DNA of 32,265 nucleotides from a bacterium (GTDB taxonomy: Bacteria > Cyanobacteriota > Vampirovibrionia > Gastranaerophilales > Gastranaerophilaceae). Location of the stretch: positions 1 through 32,265 of the forward strand of contig JAFUSQ010000045.1 in the NCBI GenBank assembly GCA_017467605.1, given 5' to 3'. The position numbers were made by a program, and so were the translations under genes. The notes beneath the pieces are model-generated. The model had not been told where the DNA came from, searched no databases, and saw only the letters and a list, made by a program, of their open reading frames with translations. Of this stretch, positions 17,976-26,239 are shown piece by piece (position 1 is the stretch's first letter; each line of letters opens with the position of its first letter).

Positions 17976-17984
17976 TGCTAAACT
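17976..17984 (+). promoter_or_regulatory. Extended -10 promoter directly at the serine hydrolase start
   Basis: TG-C-TAAACT ends seven bases before ATG 17992, with no Shine-Dalgarno sequence between. The predicted transcription start coincides with the start codon. Confidence 0.55.
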
Positions 17985-17991
17985 TTTTGTT

Positions 17992-19185
17992 ATGAAAAGG
18001 ATTTTATTATTTATTTTTGCATTGTTGATTTTTCAGGTTTCAACACCGGCGCAGGATACTAATCTGACTTTTTTATATATAAACGGCTCAAATAATAATG
18101 ATAAAAAAATGAAGGATTGGTACATAAATGGGGTTAATAAACTTCACCCTGTAATGAAACGAAAGTTTGAAAAAAATTGGGCTATAAAAAAATGGACTAA
18201 AGATAATAAACTCGTTATTGATGAAACTCCTCAGATTTTTTTCTGGGGTTATGATAGCAAAACAGATTTGGATTTTGTAAAAGACAGATTGAATATCTCA
18301 AAAGCAATAAGTTCAACTCTTGCTTATGAAATTAGGAGTTTGTTAACTCAATTTATGCATGATGCTATTTGGGTGCAAAAAACTCACAATATGCTTCCTA
18401 TTCTTGATGATTTGAATGAAGAAGTTAAAAAACAAGCACAAAGCGGGCAGAATGTTATAATGTTCGGATATTCTGCAGGAACATTTGTAAATTATCAGTA
18501 TATGATATACAAATTTCCCTATATTGATACTTCCGAACTTTTCAAAGCTTTGAAAGCAGATAGTGAAATTTTAGAATTCGTAGAGAATAATCCGCGCAAA
18601 AGTACCTGTTTATCTGCATTAACCTATGAAAAAGGTAATTTAGGAGTAATGTCTGAAACGGGACATTTTGTTATGAATCAGAATAAAGATTTGTTAATGA
18701 AAAACTACCTGAAACTTGATGAATATACTGAAAAATATTGCGCACCAAAGGGATATGTTAAAGGAATAGTAAACTTTGCAAGTCCTATACCTTTGTTTTA
18801 TTCGGATATGGCTGATGAAAATTATGAATTCACCTATTATACAGGATATATGGTTAAATATTTGTTGGAAAACGGAATTTACTTTTTAACAGTTAATTTC
18901 AGAGAGGATCCTTTGGGTTTTCCTACAAGCAGGAATTTTACAATTGCTCAAATAGAGGATATGGCAGAGTTAAAAATTGAAAATCCTACAGGAGTTATGT
19001 ATGATAATTCAAGTATATGGTCCAGAAGATCTGCGTTTTTAGCACATACTTCTTATTGGTCAGCGAGAGGAACTTTTGCTAACGGAGTTGTTAAAAGTTT
19101 TGTAAACGGAACAAAGTTTTTATATGATGAAAAATATCAAAATAAAGTTTTAAAACGTAAAAGCAAAAAATCAGAGGTGTTATAA
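17992..19185 (+). CDS. Secreted alpha/beta-hydrolase-like protein
   Basis: A 397-aa protein with an N-terminal Sec-type signal (MKRILLFIFALLIFQVSTPA, cleavage likely after A20 or nearby). The nucleophile elbow is GYSAG (159-163, Ser161) after a beta strand, VIMF, as in lipases and esterases. Asp306 (REDPLGF) and His352 (FLAHTSYW) are candidates for the rest of a catalytic triad. LTFLYINGSNN (25-35) could form the oxyanion side. Substrate is unknown; periplasmic or surface location is inferred. It is the first gene of a compact cluster with an unknown gene and nagZ, so a role at the cell wall is possible but not shown. Confidence 0.8.
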   Translation: MKRILLFIFALLIFQVSTPAQDTNLTFLYINGSNNNDKKMKDWYINGVNKLHPVMKRKFEKNWAIKKWTKDNKLVIDETPQIFFWGYDSKTDLDFVKDRLNISKAISSTLAYEIRSLLTQFMHDAIWVQKTHNMLPILDDLNEEVKKQAQSGQNVIMFGYSAGTFVNYQYMIYKFPYIDTSELFKALKADSEILEFVENNPRKSTCLSALTYEKGNLGVMSETGHFVMNQNKDLLMKNYLKLDEYTEKYCAPKGYVKGIVNFASPIPLFYSDMADENYEFTYYTGYMVKYLLENGIYFLTVNFREDPLGFPTSRNFTIAQIEDMAELKIENPTGVMYDNSSIWSRRSAFLAHTSYWSARGTFANGVVKSFVNGTKFLYDEKYQNKVLKRKSKKSEVL

Positions 19186-19186
19186 A

Positions 19187-19783
19187 ATGACAAAAACAGA
19201 AGAAAAAACAGTATTATTTGATCCGGGATATGCTCAGCATACAACGATTTTGTCAATTAGTGCAGAATATATTTATGCAAATCTTGAACAATTTAAAAAT
19301 TTCGGACAGAAAAAGTTTCAATTTAAAATGGCTTATCCAAAATTGACTCACATGGCTGATAATAATGTCGGATTTTGTTTGGGAAGTTTACTTTGGGCAG
19401 TTTATATAAAATCTTTGGGGAATGTTCAAATAGAAGGAAACCCTTGTCTTGGCGGCGAATATGACGAAAAAGAAACTGTAGAAGAAGCAGATTATTCAAT
19501 CGAATTTTTTAATAAATTGAAAAAAGATGCAAAGTATTACATTGGTGCGGATTATAAAATCGACTCAAGATGTGTAAAAGTTCTTGAACTTTATAAGGAA
19601 TTTTTGATATTAAATAAAGGTTTTGTTGATACAAAAACAACAAATGATGTGCTTCTCCCGCAAGGTTTTGTTATTCCTTCGGAGGAAAATTTAGAAAAAA
19701 TACATTCAAAAATTCAAGAAGTTATAAAATCAGGTAAATTGCTTGATTTGTTTGAAGTTTTTGATTTAGCTTATATTGGTTAA
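19187..19783 (+). CDS. Unknown protein in the hydrolase-nagZ cluster
   Basis: A 198-aa soluble protein I do not recognise. It has no signal peptide or membrane segment, so it is presumably cytoplasmic. C64 and C82 lie near a Gly-rich turn (NPCLGGEYDEKE). The C-terminal half is helical. It begins one base after the hydrolase stop, with GAGGTG just upstream overlapping that gene's end. Its stop is followed one base later by the nagZ ATG. Cotranscription with its neighbours is clear, but the function is not. Confidence 0.7.
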   Translation: MTKTEEKTVLFDPGYAQHTTILSISAEYIYANLEQFKNFGQKKFQFKMAYPKLTHMADNNVGFCLGSLLWAVYIKSLGNVQIEGNPCLGGEYDEKETVEEADYSIEFFNKLKKDAKYYIGADYKIDSRCVKVLELYKEFLILNKGFVDTKTTNDVLLPQGFVIPSEENLEKIHSKIQEVIKSGKLLDLFEVFDLAYIG

Positions 19784-19784
19784 A

Positions 19785-20777
19785 ATGGCAGAATTAAAAG
19801 AAAAACTTTACCAAATGTTTATACTAGGGCTTGAAGGCGGGAATTATGAAACTGCGCTTCAAAAAGGTCTTGGCGGTGTGATATTTTTCAGCAAAGATAT
19901 TTTATCCGCAGAACAGTTTAAAAATTTAATTAAACATATTAAGCAATTATCAAAAAGTATCCCTCCTTTTTTGTCAATAGATCAGGAAGGCGGTCGTGTT
20001 GAAAGAACCGAAAATATTCATAACGGTAAAAAATATTTAAGTGCAAAGTATGCGTTTGAAAGGGGTAAATGTTTTCTATCCGAACAAACTAATGAAATTG
20101 CTCGGGAGTTAAAATCTTACGGTATAAATTTAAATTTTGCTCCTTGTATTGATGTAAATACTAATCCAAATAATCCTATAATAGGCGAAAGAGCATTTTC
20201 CTCAAACCCGAATGAAGTTGTTGACGGAGAAAAAGTTGTATCAAATGTGTATAGAAATAACGGAATTATTCCATGTGTGAAGCATTTCCCGGGGCATGGT
20301 GATGCAAACGCAGATAGCCATTTAACCCTGCCTGAAATAAATTTATCTGTTGAAGAAATGGAAAAAACTCATATCTTACCTTTTAAATCAGCAATTGAAA
20401 ATGGGGCTGATATGATTATGGCTGCTCATCTTCATTGTAGTTGTTTTGAAAAAGATAAAATCCCGACATCACTAAGTAAAAATGCAATTTCTTATCTTAG
20501 AAACAAATTAAATTTTGGCGGGGTAATTATTTCTGATGATATGGTTATGAAGGGTGTGGCTGAATTTGGGCCTGTTCAGGCATGTGAAATGGCAATTCGT
20601 GCAGGCTTAAATATGTTCATATATCGTTTTAGTGATAAAGAAACAATTGATGTCATTGAAAAAATATACAAAAAAGCTTTGTCTGATATTGAATTGAGAA
20701 ACAATATAGAAAATTCTTATGATAAAATAGTGGCATTAAAAAAGAAATATTTTGGAGAGTTTTTAAATGAAAATTAG
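19785..20777 (+). CDS. nagZ: Beta-N-acetylhexosaminidase, GH3 (NagZ-like)
   Basis: Removes terminal N-acetylglucosamine from GlcNAc-anhydroMurNAc muropeptides during peptidoglycan recycling; NagZ acts in the cytoplasm. The 330-aa length is typical of single-domain NagZ. Motifs: DQEGGR (66-71), KHFPGHGDANADSH (166-179) with the Asp177-His179 dyad that serves as acid/base in GH3 NagZ, and IISDDM (248-253) with the nucleophile Asp251. No signal peptide is seen. ATG 19785 lies one base after the preceding stop; an ORF extension to TTG 19776 would overlap it. The last bases overlap the next gene by 11. Other recycling genes (AmpG, AmpD) are not in the window. Confidence 0.93.
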   Translation: MAELKEKLYQMFILGLEGGNYETALQKGLGGVIFFSKDILSAEQFKNLIKHIKQLSKSIPPFLSIDQEGGRVERTENIHNGKKYLSAKYAFERGKCFLSEQTNEIARELKSYGINLNFAPCIDVNTNPNNPIIGERAFSSNPNEVVDGEKVVSNVYRNNGIIPCVKHFPGHGDANADSHLTLPEINLSVEEMEKTHILPFKSAIENGADMIMAAHLHCSCFEKDKIPTSLSKNAISYLRNKLNFGGVIISDDMVMKGVAEFGPVQACEMAIRAGLNMFIYRFSDKETIDVIEKIYKKALSDIELRNNIENSYDKIVALKKKYFGEFLNEN

Positions 20778-21360
20778 TACTTTTGATAAAATCATAATCA
20801 GTATTGTTTGTTTGTTGGTTATTTGTGCAGGAATAGCAATTTATAAGACTTATTTTAATAAAAACAGTTATTATATCCAGATGCGTAATATGATGGAATT
20901 GGCTCCTGCTACGGCAACTCATAAAGAATTTCCTGCCGATATAAAAAAGTTTTCTAAAAAGTATCATGCATTAGAAGAACTTTTCTTGTCTGATAAAAAA
21001 GTATTTACATATGGTTATAAGCCTTTGTCAATTGAAAAAAATATGGACGAAAGATTTTCTCAACACCTGCTTGCAAGAATTTCAGAGAATAATCTTGATA
21101 ATTATGAAGTTATTCCTTATGAAAATTGGGAGAAACTTAGGGATAAAATAAAAATAGAAAATTTTCCGGGATTAGAGTCTGAGGCTTGTACTATGGTTTT
21201 GCCTGAAGAAAAGGATTTAGACAGTGTTTTGCAAGTGGCTGATGAATGTGTTATGAATTCTTGCATAATTGATGCTCCAAATAATGAATATTTTGTTCTT
21301 ACAAGAAATATTGATTTTATTGTGCAGACACTTAAAGAACAGGATAATTTTCGAAAATAG
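20767..21360 (+). CDS. Membrane-anchored unknown protein after nagZ
   Basis: A 197-aa protein with one N-terminal membrane segment (about residues 8-27) and a soluble remainder, probably extracytoplasmic. The soluble part is alpha/beta, with C142, C157 and C162. It overlaps the end of nagZ by 11 bases, so translation is coupled. I do not recognise the family. Context suggests an envelope role. Confidence 0.72.
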   Translation: MKISTFDKIIISIVCLLVICAGIAIYKTYFNKNSYYIQMRNMMELAPATATHKEFPADIKKFSKKYHALEELFLSDKKVFTYGYKPLSIEKNMDERFSQHLLARISENNLDNYEVIPYENWEKLRDKIKIENFPGLESEACTMVLPEEKDLDSVLQVADECVMNSCIIDAPNNEYFVLTRNIDFIVQTLKEQDNFRK

Positions 21361-21370
21361 ATTAACAAAC

Positions 21371-21398
21371 TTGCGTAAATTTCATTAAAAAGTATAAT
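21371..21398 (+). promoter_or_regulatory. Possible glyA promoter
   Basis: A perfect TATAAT (21393-21398) stands 24 bases upstream of the glyA ATG. The -35 TTGCGT (21371-21376, 16-base spacer) is weak. The promoter makes glyA at least partly independent of the genes upstream. Confidence 0.5.
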
Positions 21399-21421
21399 CA
21401 TAAAAAAGGGAGAGTATGTGT

Positions 21422-22660
21422 ATGAATTTAGAAAATATAAGAAAAACAGATCCGCAAGTGGCTCAGCAGATAGAGTTAGAGCTTGAAAGACAACAAAATA
21501 CCATAGAATTAATTGCCAGTGAAAATTGTACATCACTTGCAGTCATGGAAGCATGCGGAAGTGTTTTAACTAATAAATATGCTGAGGGAAAACCTCATAA
21601 ACGTTACTATAACGGCTGCGAACACATAGATGTTATAGAAGAATTAGCTCAAAAAAGAGCATGTGAACTTTTTGGTATGGATCATGCTAATGTTCAGCCT
21701 CATAGCGGAGCACAAGCAAATATGGCAGTCTTTATGGCTACAATGAAGCCGGGTGACAGAGTTCTGAGTATGGATTTGTCAAACGGAGGACACCTTTCTC
21801 ATGGTTCGCCTGTTAATTTCTCAGGGCTTTACTATGATGTAAAAAGCTATGGAATAAATGAAAACGGAGAAATAGATTACGAAGATGTGCGTCAAAAAGC
21901 AATTGAGCACAAACCTCATTTGATAATTTGCGGAGCAAGTAATTATTCAAAGATAATTGATTTTAAAAAGTTCAGAGAAATTGCTGATGAAGTAGGAGCT
22001 CTATTGCTGGCTGATATTGCCCATATTGCAGGTCTTGTAGCAGCAGGAATTCACCCGTCACCGGCTCCTTATTGTGATTTTGTTACTACAACTACTCACA
22101 AATCTTTAAGAGGTCCCAGAGGCGGTATTATTATGTGTAAAGAACAATATGCTGCCGCAATTGATAAAGCGGTATTCCCGGGACTTCAAGGCGGGCCGTT
22201 AGAACATATTATCGCAGGAAAAGCAGTTGCATTATTAGAAGCTTCAAAACCTGAATTTAAGGAATATGCAAAGCAAATTGTAAAAAATGCAAAAGCTCTT
22301 GCTCAAGGTTTGATGGACGAAGGTTTGGATATTGTTGGCGGAATGACTGAAAACCATCTTATGACTCTTGATTTGAGAAGAACTGGTAAGACCGGTAAAG
22401 ATATAGCAAATGTATTGGAACGTGTTGGTATTACTGCTAATAAAAATACTGTTCCTAATGACCCTCAAAGTCCTTTTGTAACTTCAGGAATAAGGCTTGG
22501 GACACCTGCAGTTACTACAAGAGGGTTTAAAGAAGATGATATGATTGAAGTTGCAAAAATTATTGCATCTGCGGTATTTTCATCAGATAATGAAATCGCA
22601 CTTAACAATTTGAAAGAACGTTCTTTGAAATTGTGTGCAAAATACCCGTTATACAATTAA
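21422..22660 (+). CDS. glyA: Serine hydroxymethyltransferase
   Basis: A pyridoxal-phosphate enzyme that interconverts serine plus tetrahydrofolate and glycine plus 5,10-methylene-tetrahydrofolate; cytoplasmic, the main one-carbon source. It is 412 aa, as usual for bacteria. Visible motifs: [11 protein letters not shown] near the start, [25 protein letters not shown] (Asp and His near the cofactor), and the Schiff-base lysine in [14 protein letters not shown] (Lys227). ATG 21422 is chosen because AAGGGAG lies nine bases upstream; ATG 21416 would be only three bases from it. The WecA-like gene follows closely. Confidence 0.98.
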   Translation: MNLENIRKTDPQVAQQIELELERQQNTIELIASENCTSLAVMEACGSVLTNKYAEGKPHKRYYNGCEHIDVIEELAQKRACELFGMDHANVQPHSGAQANMAVFMATMKPGDRVLSMDLSNGGHLSHGSPVNFSGLYYDVKSYGINENGEIDYEDVRQKAIEHKPHLIICGASNYSKIIDFKKFREIADEVGALLLADIAHIAGLVAAGIHPSPAPYCDFVTTTTHKSLRGPRGGIIMCKEQYAAAIDKAVFPGLQGGPLEHIIAGKAVALLEASKPEFKEYAKQIVKNAKALAQGLMDEGLDIVGGMTENHLMTLDLRRTGKTGKDIANVLERVGITANKNTVPNDPQSPFVTSGIRLGTPAVTTRGFKEDDMIEVAKIIASAVFSSDNEIALNNLKERSLKLCAKYPLYN

Positions 22661-22692
22661 AATTCCTAAGGAGAATAACAATAATAATCAAG

Positions 22693-23718
22693 TTGGCACA
22701 TTCGCAAATAATCGGAACAATAATAGCCTATATATTCGGGGTATTTCTTGTTCCTATGGTTATTAATTTTTCAAAACGCGAAGGTCTTGTAGATATCCCG
22801 AATGAAAGGAAGATTCATACAAAGCCAATATCAAGAATTGGTGGAGTTGCAATTTGGGCAAGCACAATGCTGACTTTTTTGTGTTTGGTTTTGATGAGTT
22901 ACTATCCTTATGGGAAACTAATGTCAGGAATATTGCTTGGAAGTTCATTAATGTTTTTGCTCGGATTAATTGATGATGTGTATGGACTTGGTGCAAAATT
23001 TAAACTTCTCATTCAGGTATCAATTGCTACAATTGTTTATCTTTTGGGAGTTCAAATTGACAGCGTTCCGTTTTTTGGCGGAATTGATTTAGGTTGGTTC
23101 TCATATCCGATTACGTTGTTGTGGATTGTAGGTATTTCAAATGCTCTAAATTTCATTGACGGGGTTGACGGACTTGCAGGTTCAGTTGTTACAGTTAATG
23201 CTATAACTTTGGCAATTCTTGCTATAACCCTAAGTCCTCCAAATCCGATAAGTGCATTGATTGGTTTTATTTTGGCAGGTTCTATGCTTGCATTTTTAAC
23301 TTTTAATTTCAATCCTGCCAAAATATTTATGGGGGATAGCGGGGCATTATTTTCAGGATTTTTGCTTGCAACAATTTCAATAACAGGGGTTATGAAGGTT
23401 GCAACCCTTGCAATTTTGTTACCGTTTGTTGTTTTGGCGGTTCCGATTATTGATATTACATATTCAAGTATTAGAAGAATTTGTAAGGGGCAGTCACCGT
23501 TTGTGGCTGATGCTGAGCATATTCATCACAAATTATTACATGCCGGCTTTTCTCAAAAGAAAACTGTTGTAATTCTTACTTCTGTCGCTATTTTAGCAGG
23601 CGGATTGGCTTGTTTATTTGCAAGCCATAATGCTATTAAGTATGATTTCTTTCTTACTTTGGCCCTTGTTGGAGTAATGCTTTTGTTAAATTTGGTAAGG
23701 GTATTGACAAAAAAGTAA
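22693..23718 (+). CDS. WecA/TagO-type undecaprenyl-phosphate sugar-1-phosphate transferase
   Basis: A polytopic membrane enzyme of the MraY/WecA superfamily. It links GlcNAc-1-phosphate (or a similar sugar) from a UDP-sugar to undecaprenyl phosphate and so starts lipid-linked glycan synthesis. Motifs: GLVDIPNERKIHTKPISRIGG-like loop, LGLIDDVYGLG (Asp pair), ALNFIDGVDGLAG (Asp pair), FMGDSGAL, and the WecA-type HIHH (AEHIHHKLL). About ten hydrophobic segments are apparent. MraY is unlikely because of HIHH. The start is uncertain: AAGGAG (22668-22673) is followed by no ATG or GTG. The nearest usual codon is TTG 22693; ATA 22681 has the ideal spacing. A consensus promoter overlaps its 3' end. 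Confidence 0.9.
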   Translation: MAHSQIIGTIIAYIFGVFLVPMVINFSKREGLVDIPNERKIHTKPISRIGGVAIWASTMLTFLCLVLMSYYPYGKLMSGILLGSSLMFLLGLIDDVYGLGAKFKLLIQVSIATIVYLLGVQIDSVPFFGGIDLGWFSYPITLLWIVGISNALNFIDGVDGLAGSVVTVNAITLAILAITLSPPNPISALIGFILAGSMLAFLTFNFNPAKIFMGDSGALFSGFLLATISITGVMKVATLAILLPFVVLAVPIIDITYSSIRRICKGQSPFVADAEHIHHKLLHAGFSQKKTVVILTSVAILAGGLACLFASHNAIKYDFFLTLALVGVMLLLNLVRVLTKK

Positions 23719-23732
23719 GTTTGGGTTATAAT
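23704..23732 (+). promoter_or_regulatory. Perfect consensus sigma-70 promoter
   Basis: TTGACA (23704-23709), exactly 17 bases, TATAAT (23727-23732). It overlaps the end of the WecA-like gene. Transcription would start near 23739. It is the strongest promoter in the window by sequence. Confidence 0.85.
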
Positions 23733-23738
23733 ACCTTT

Positions 23739-23896
23739 TGAAAGTTAGGATATGATTACTCAGTTTTAGGAAGGTAATTTCTGCAGCCTGAATAAAATAT
23801 TTAAGTGCATCTCCTTGTATATAGTAGTAGTGTTAAGCATTATAGCTTGACGTGAGTCAGGTGAGTACGGGTGCTAACAAGTAGAGGATTATATTT
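23739..23896 (+). promoter_or_regulatory. Long leader (about 157 nt), possible structured RNA
   Basis: This lies between the consensus promoter and ATG 23897. It has a 7-bp hairpin with one G-T pair (GTTAAGC 23832-23838, GCTTGAC 23845-23851) and further short pairings. No known riboswitch, 6S, SRP or tmRNA consensus was recognised. No intrinsic terminator precedes the gene. AGAGGA (23883-23888) is the ribosome binding site. It may be an ordinary long 5' UTR or a cis-regulatory RNA. Confidence 0.4.
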
Positions 23897-24448
23897 ATGA
23901 GAACAGAAGCAGTACAAGGAAACAACCAAAGACATAGTGTATTCTTCCCGATGGCAAAAGGCGCAATAGTTGGTGCCGCAGCAGGATATGCTTTAAAGTA
24001 TGCAACTCCGTTAACTAAAGAAGAAAAACTTACAGATGAATATATTAAATTCAGCAGTGATGTGAAATCGCAAAAAAGTCAATTTACCAAACATACCGAA
24101 AAAATGGTTGGCTTTTTGAAAGCGAAACTTGAAAAGAGTTTTGCGGAAAGTGAGTTTATAAGACTGTTTGAAGGTTTAAAACATGGTGATCAAGTTGACA
24201 AAAATGCAATCAGAACTGCTACTGCAGAAATTGAAAAATCACACCCGAAAGAATTGTTTGAATTTAAGAGATTATGTGCAAAAGCTGCCGGACATGCTCA
24301 AGTCGCAGCAGAACGTAATATGAAGGCATACAATTTGGTTACAAAAATGATAAGACCTACCGGATTTTTCTTAACTGCCGGTGCTATTGTAGGTGCTTTC
24401 TTTGCGGGTTTAGATGATATATTAAAAACTGAGATTAAAGATGTGTAA
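23897..24448 (+). CDS. Unknown protein with two hydrophobic Gly/Ala segments
   Basis: A 183-aa protein of unknown function. A hydrophobic Gly/Ala-rich segment at about 19-35 (MAKGAIVGAAAGYALKYA) and another at about 153-171 (FFLTAGAIVGAFFAG) bracket a charged, helical middle rich in Lys and Glu. The two segments share GAIVGA. Membrane association as a hairpin or at both ends is likely. It is driven by a consensus promoter with a long leader and ended by a clear terminator, so it is probably highly expressed and monocistronic. The function cannot be named. Confidence 0.75.
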   Translation: MRTEAVQGNNQRHSVFFPMAKGAIVGAAAGYALKYATPLTKEEKLTDEYIKFSSDVKSQKSQFTKHTEKMVGFLKAKLEKSFAESEFIRLFEGLKHGDQVDKNAIRTATAEIEKSHPKELFEFKRLCAKAAGHAQVAAERNMKAYNLVTKMIRPTGFFLTAGAIVGAFFAGLDDILKTEIKDV

Positions 24449-24479
24449 TATAAAATTTATTAATTGAGTCTAATAAATT

Positions 24480-24511
24480 AAGACAGGATTCACACCCTGT
24501 CTTTTCTTTTT
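24480..24511 (+). terminator. Rho-independent terminator
   Basis: Stem agacagg/cctgtct (24481-24487, 24496-24502), extended by an A-T pair, followed by a T-rich tract ttttcttttt. It ends the gene 23897-24448. The stop of the small minus-strand ORF (24510) abuts it. Confidence 0.85.
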
Positions 24512-24662
24512 ATAAATTAAATAATTTGCAGCGATTTTCAGCCATATTTTCTTGAATTTCCAGTTCGTATTGTTGAATTTTGTGGTTTAATTTCCTGTCA
24601 GTTTTAGGAAAAAGTTTAAATAATTGGCTTAAATCAAAAAAACAAATAGCAATTTCGGGCAT
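24510..24662 (-). CDS. Small hypothetical protein, 50 aa
   Basis: A short minus-strand ORF reading MPEIAICFFDLSQLFKLFPK and on to RCKLFNL. AAGGAG (plus-strand ctcctt, 24671-24676) lies eight bases before its ATG, a near-ideal ribosome binding site. A 10-bp inverted repeat (24675-24684, 24690-24699) overlaps the edge of that site. The product is charged at its C-terminal half, with no family I know. It lies 77 bases downstream of lgt in the same direction. The good ribosome site and the regulatory-looking repeat are the main support. Confidence 0.5.
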   Translation of the reverse strand: MPEIAICFFDLSQLFKLFPKTDRKLNHKIQQYELEIQENMAENRCKLFNL

Positions 24663-24674
24663 ACACGCATCTCC

Positions 24675-24699
24675 TTATATAAACTTCACGTTTATATAA
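24675..24699 (-). promoter_or_regulatory. Inverted repeat overlapping the ribosome binding site of the 50-aa ORF
   Basis: Perfect 10-bp arms ttatataaac / gtttatataa around a 5-base centre. On the minus strand the second arm's end joins the AAGGAG. It could be an operator for a dimeric regulator or an RNA hairpin next to the ribosome site. Confidence 0.45.
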
Positions 24700-24739
24700 A
24701 AACATTAGAAAATGTAAGATTTCACAAAACGAAAAATTT

Positions 24740-25549
24740 TTAATGTTTCTTAACAGAATTCTTATTTAATATTATTGTTATTATTCCAATAAATCCAATT
24801 ATAAATAAAATAATTGATACGATTTGGGCAATCGGGAATGAGCCGATATTAAGGGCACTATCAACTCTAATTTGTTCAATAAAAAATCTAATTACTGCAT
24901 AAATTGTAAAATATGAAAATAAAGTTATTCCTCTGTATTTCCTTCCAAATTTTTTATAAATATAGAGCAAAATAATGAAGGCAATAATATTTGCTATACT
25001 TTCGTATAAAAAAGTAGGGTGAAAAAGATTAAATTCAGTATAGTTTGCGATTCGATATTTTTCGGGGATAAATAATCCCCAATTTTGGTTTTCTGTGGGA
25101 ATTCCATATGCTTCCGAATTGAAATAATTTCCCCATCTCCCGATTGCTTGTCCAAGAATTGTTGCACATGCTAACGAATCAGCAATTGATAGAATTGGGA
25201 TTTTTGATTTTTTGGCTACAAAGATTATGCTTAAAATTCCGCCTATTACTGCTCCATGGATAGATAATCCGCCTTGTCTTATATCAAGAATTTCTATTGG
25301 GTGGGTTATGTAGTAATGAGGATTGAGTGCACAAAAATATAATCTCGCTCCGATTATTCCCGCAAAAATCAACCAAGGTGCATATTCTATTATAATATCT
25401 TTTCTTATATCAGTATTGATTTTATTGAATAAATGATTCGCACAAATCATTGCAACAAAAATTCCAAAAGCCATGATTATTCCATACCAATAAATCGGCA
25501 ATCCGAATAAATGAAAAGCAACAGGCTCTATACTTGGAATTATAAACAT
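24740..25549 (-). CDS. lgt: Prolipoprotein diacylglyceryl transferase
   Basis: An integral membrane enzyme that moves the diacylglyceryl group of phosphatidylglycerol onto the lipobox cysteine of prelipoproteins, the first step of lipoprotein maturation. It is 269 aa with about seven hydrophobic segments. It carries the Lgt signature GQAIGRWGNYFNSEAYG (133-149) and GGLSIHGAVIGG (93-104) with the conserved His. It begins by overlapping the stop of the upstream lipoprotein gene by one base (TAATG), so the two are translationally coupled. Confidence 0.97.
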   Translation of the reverse strand: MFIIPSIEPVAFHLFGLPIYWYGIIMAFGIFVAMICANHLFNKINTDIRKDIIIEYAPWLIFAGIIGARLYFCALNPHYYITHPIEILDIRQGGLSIHGAVIGGILSIIFVAKKSKIPILSIADSLACATILGQAIGRWGNYFNSEAYGIPTENQNWGLFIPEKYRIANYTEFNLFHPTFLYESIANIIAFIILLYIYKKFGRKYRGITLFSYFTIYAVIRFFIEQIRVDSALNIGSFPIAQIVSIILFIIGFIGIITIILNKNSVKKH

Positions 25550-26124
25550 TATTCCTCTATTTTGTCATTTCTGCCGGATATTTTTTCTATTTGAGCTTCA
25601 ACATCGGCTTTATCTTTTGCATTTGGATTTAATTCCAAATATTTTTGATAATTTTCAATTGCAGAATTGTAAAGTTCTTCAATGAGATGATTTTCTTTAT
25701 CAGATAATTTTAATTTTTCATCAAAATTTATATCTTCCGGTTTTGGCGAATATAAAGAGTCATCTTCATTCATTCGGACTCTGCCTTGTTCCATATCAAC
25801 GGCTAAATTGTTTTCTGCAGTTGCTAGCGAATAATATGAATCTGCGTTATTCGGTTTCATTTCAATAACTTTTTTATATTCTTCAACTGCATTTATATAA
25901 TCTTCTGCCTGAGTATAGACTATCGCAAGATTATAATGAGTTTCAAAAACAGACGGATCTAAGTCTATACTTGATTTCAAACGTTCTATTGCTTGAGTGT
26001 AATCTCTCTTATCAGCGTAAGCCTTTGCTTTATTGTTTAAATCTTGTACTGCTAAATTATTTATACAAGCGGTTGAAAATACAGCAACAACCAGAATGCT
26101 TACAAGTGAAATAACTTTCTTCAT
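25549..26124 (-). CDS. TPR-repeat lipoprotein
   Basis: A 191-aa exported protein. The signal MKKVISLVSILVVAVFSTAC puts Cys20 at a lipobox-like site (STAC; residue -3 is Ser, which is weaker than the usual Leu/Val). Residues 27-100 hold two tetratricopeptide units (YADKRDYTQAIERLKSSIDLDPS and the next with NLAIVYTQAEDYINAVEEYKKVIEMKPN) and a third near YNSAIENYQKYLELNPN. TPRs bind partner proteins. A TAATG overlap couples it to lgt, its own likely modifying enzyme. The partner is unknown. Confidence 0.85.
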   Translation of the reverse strand: MKKVISLVSILVVAVFSTACINNLAVQDLNNKAKAYADKRDYTQAIERLKSSIDLDPSVFETHYNLAIVYTQAEDYINAVEEYKKVIEMKPNNADSYYSLATAENNLAVDMEQGRVRMNEDDSLYSPKPEDINFDEKLKLSDKENHLIEELYNSAIENYQKYLELNPNAKDKADVEAQIEKISGRNDKIEE

Positions 26125-26239
26125 TTATATCCCTCTTTACAATGTTAAGATGATGTTAAACTAATTATAAAATATAAATAAAAATATGGCAAATAAAATT
26201 AATTTAAGTTACAATAGGGGAGTAAAAAGGAGAATTTAT

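Noticed and set aside
22633-22692. GTG start of the WecA-like gene inside glyA
   Set aside because: No ribosome site precedes it, and it would place 20 non-family residues ahead of the first membrane segment, although it is in frame.
23739-23896. SRP, 6S or tmRNA gene
   Set aside because: The conserved motifs of these RNAs were looked for and not found, and a ribosome site leads straight into a coding gene.
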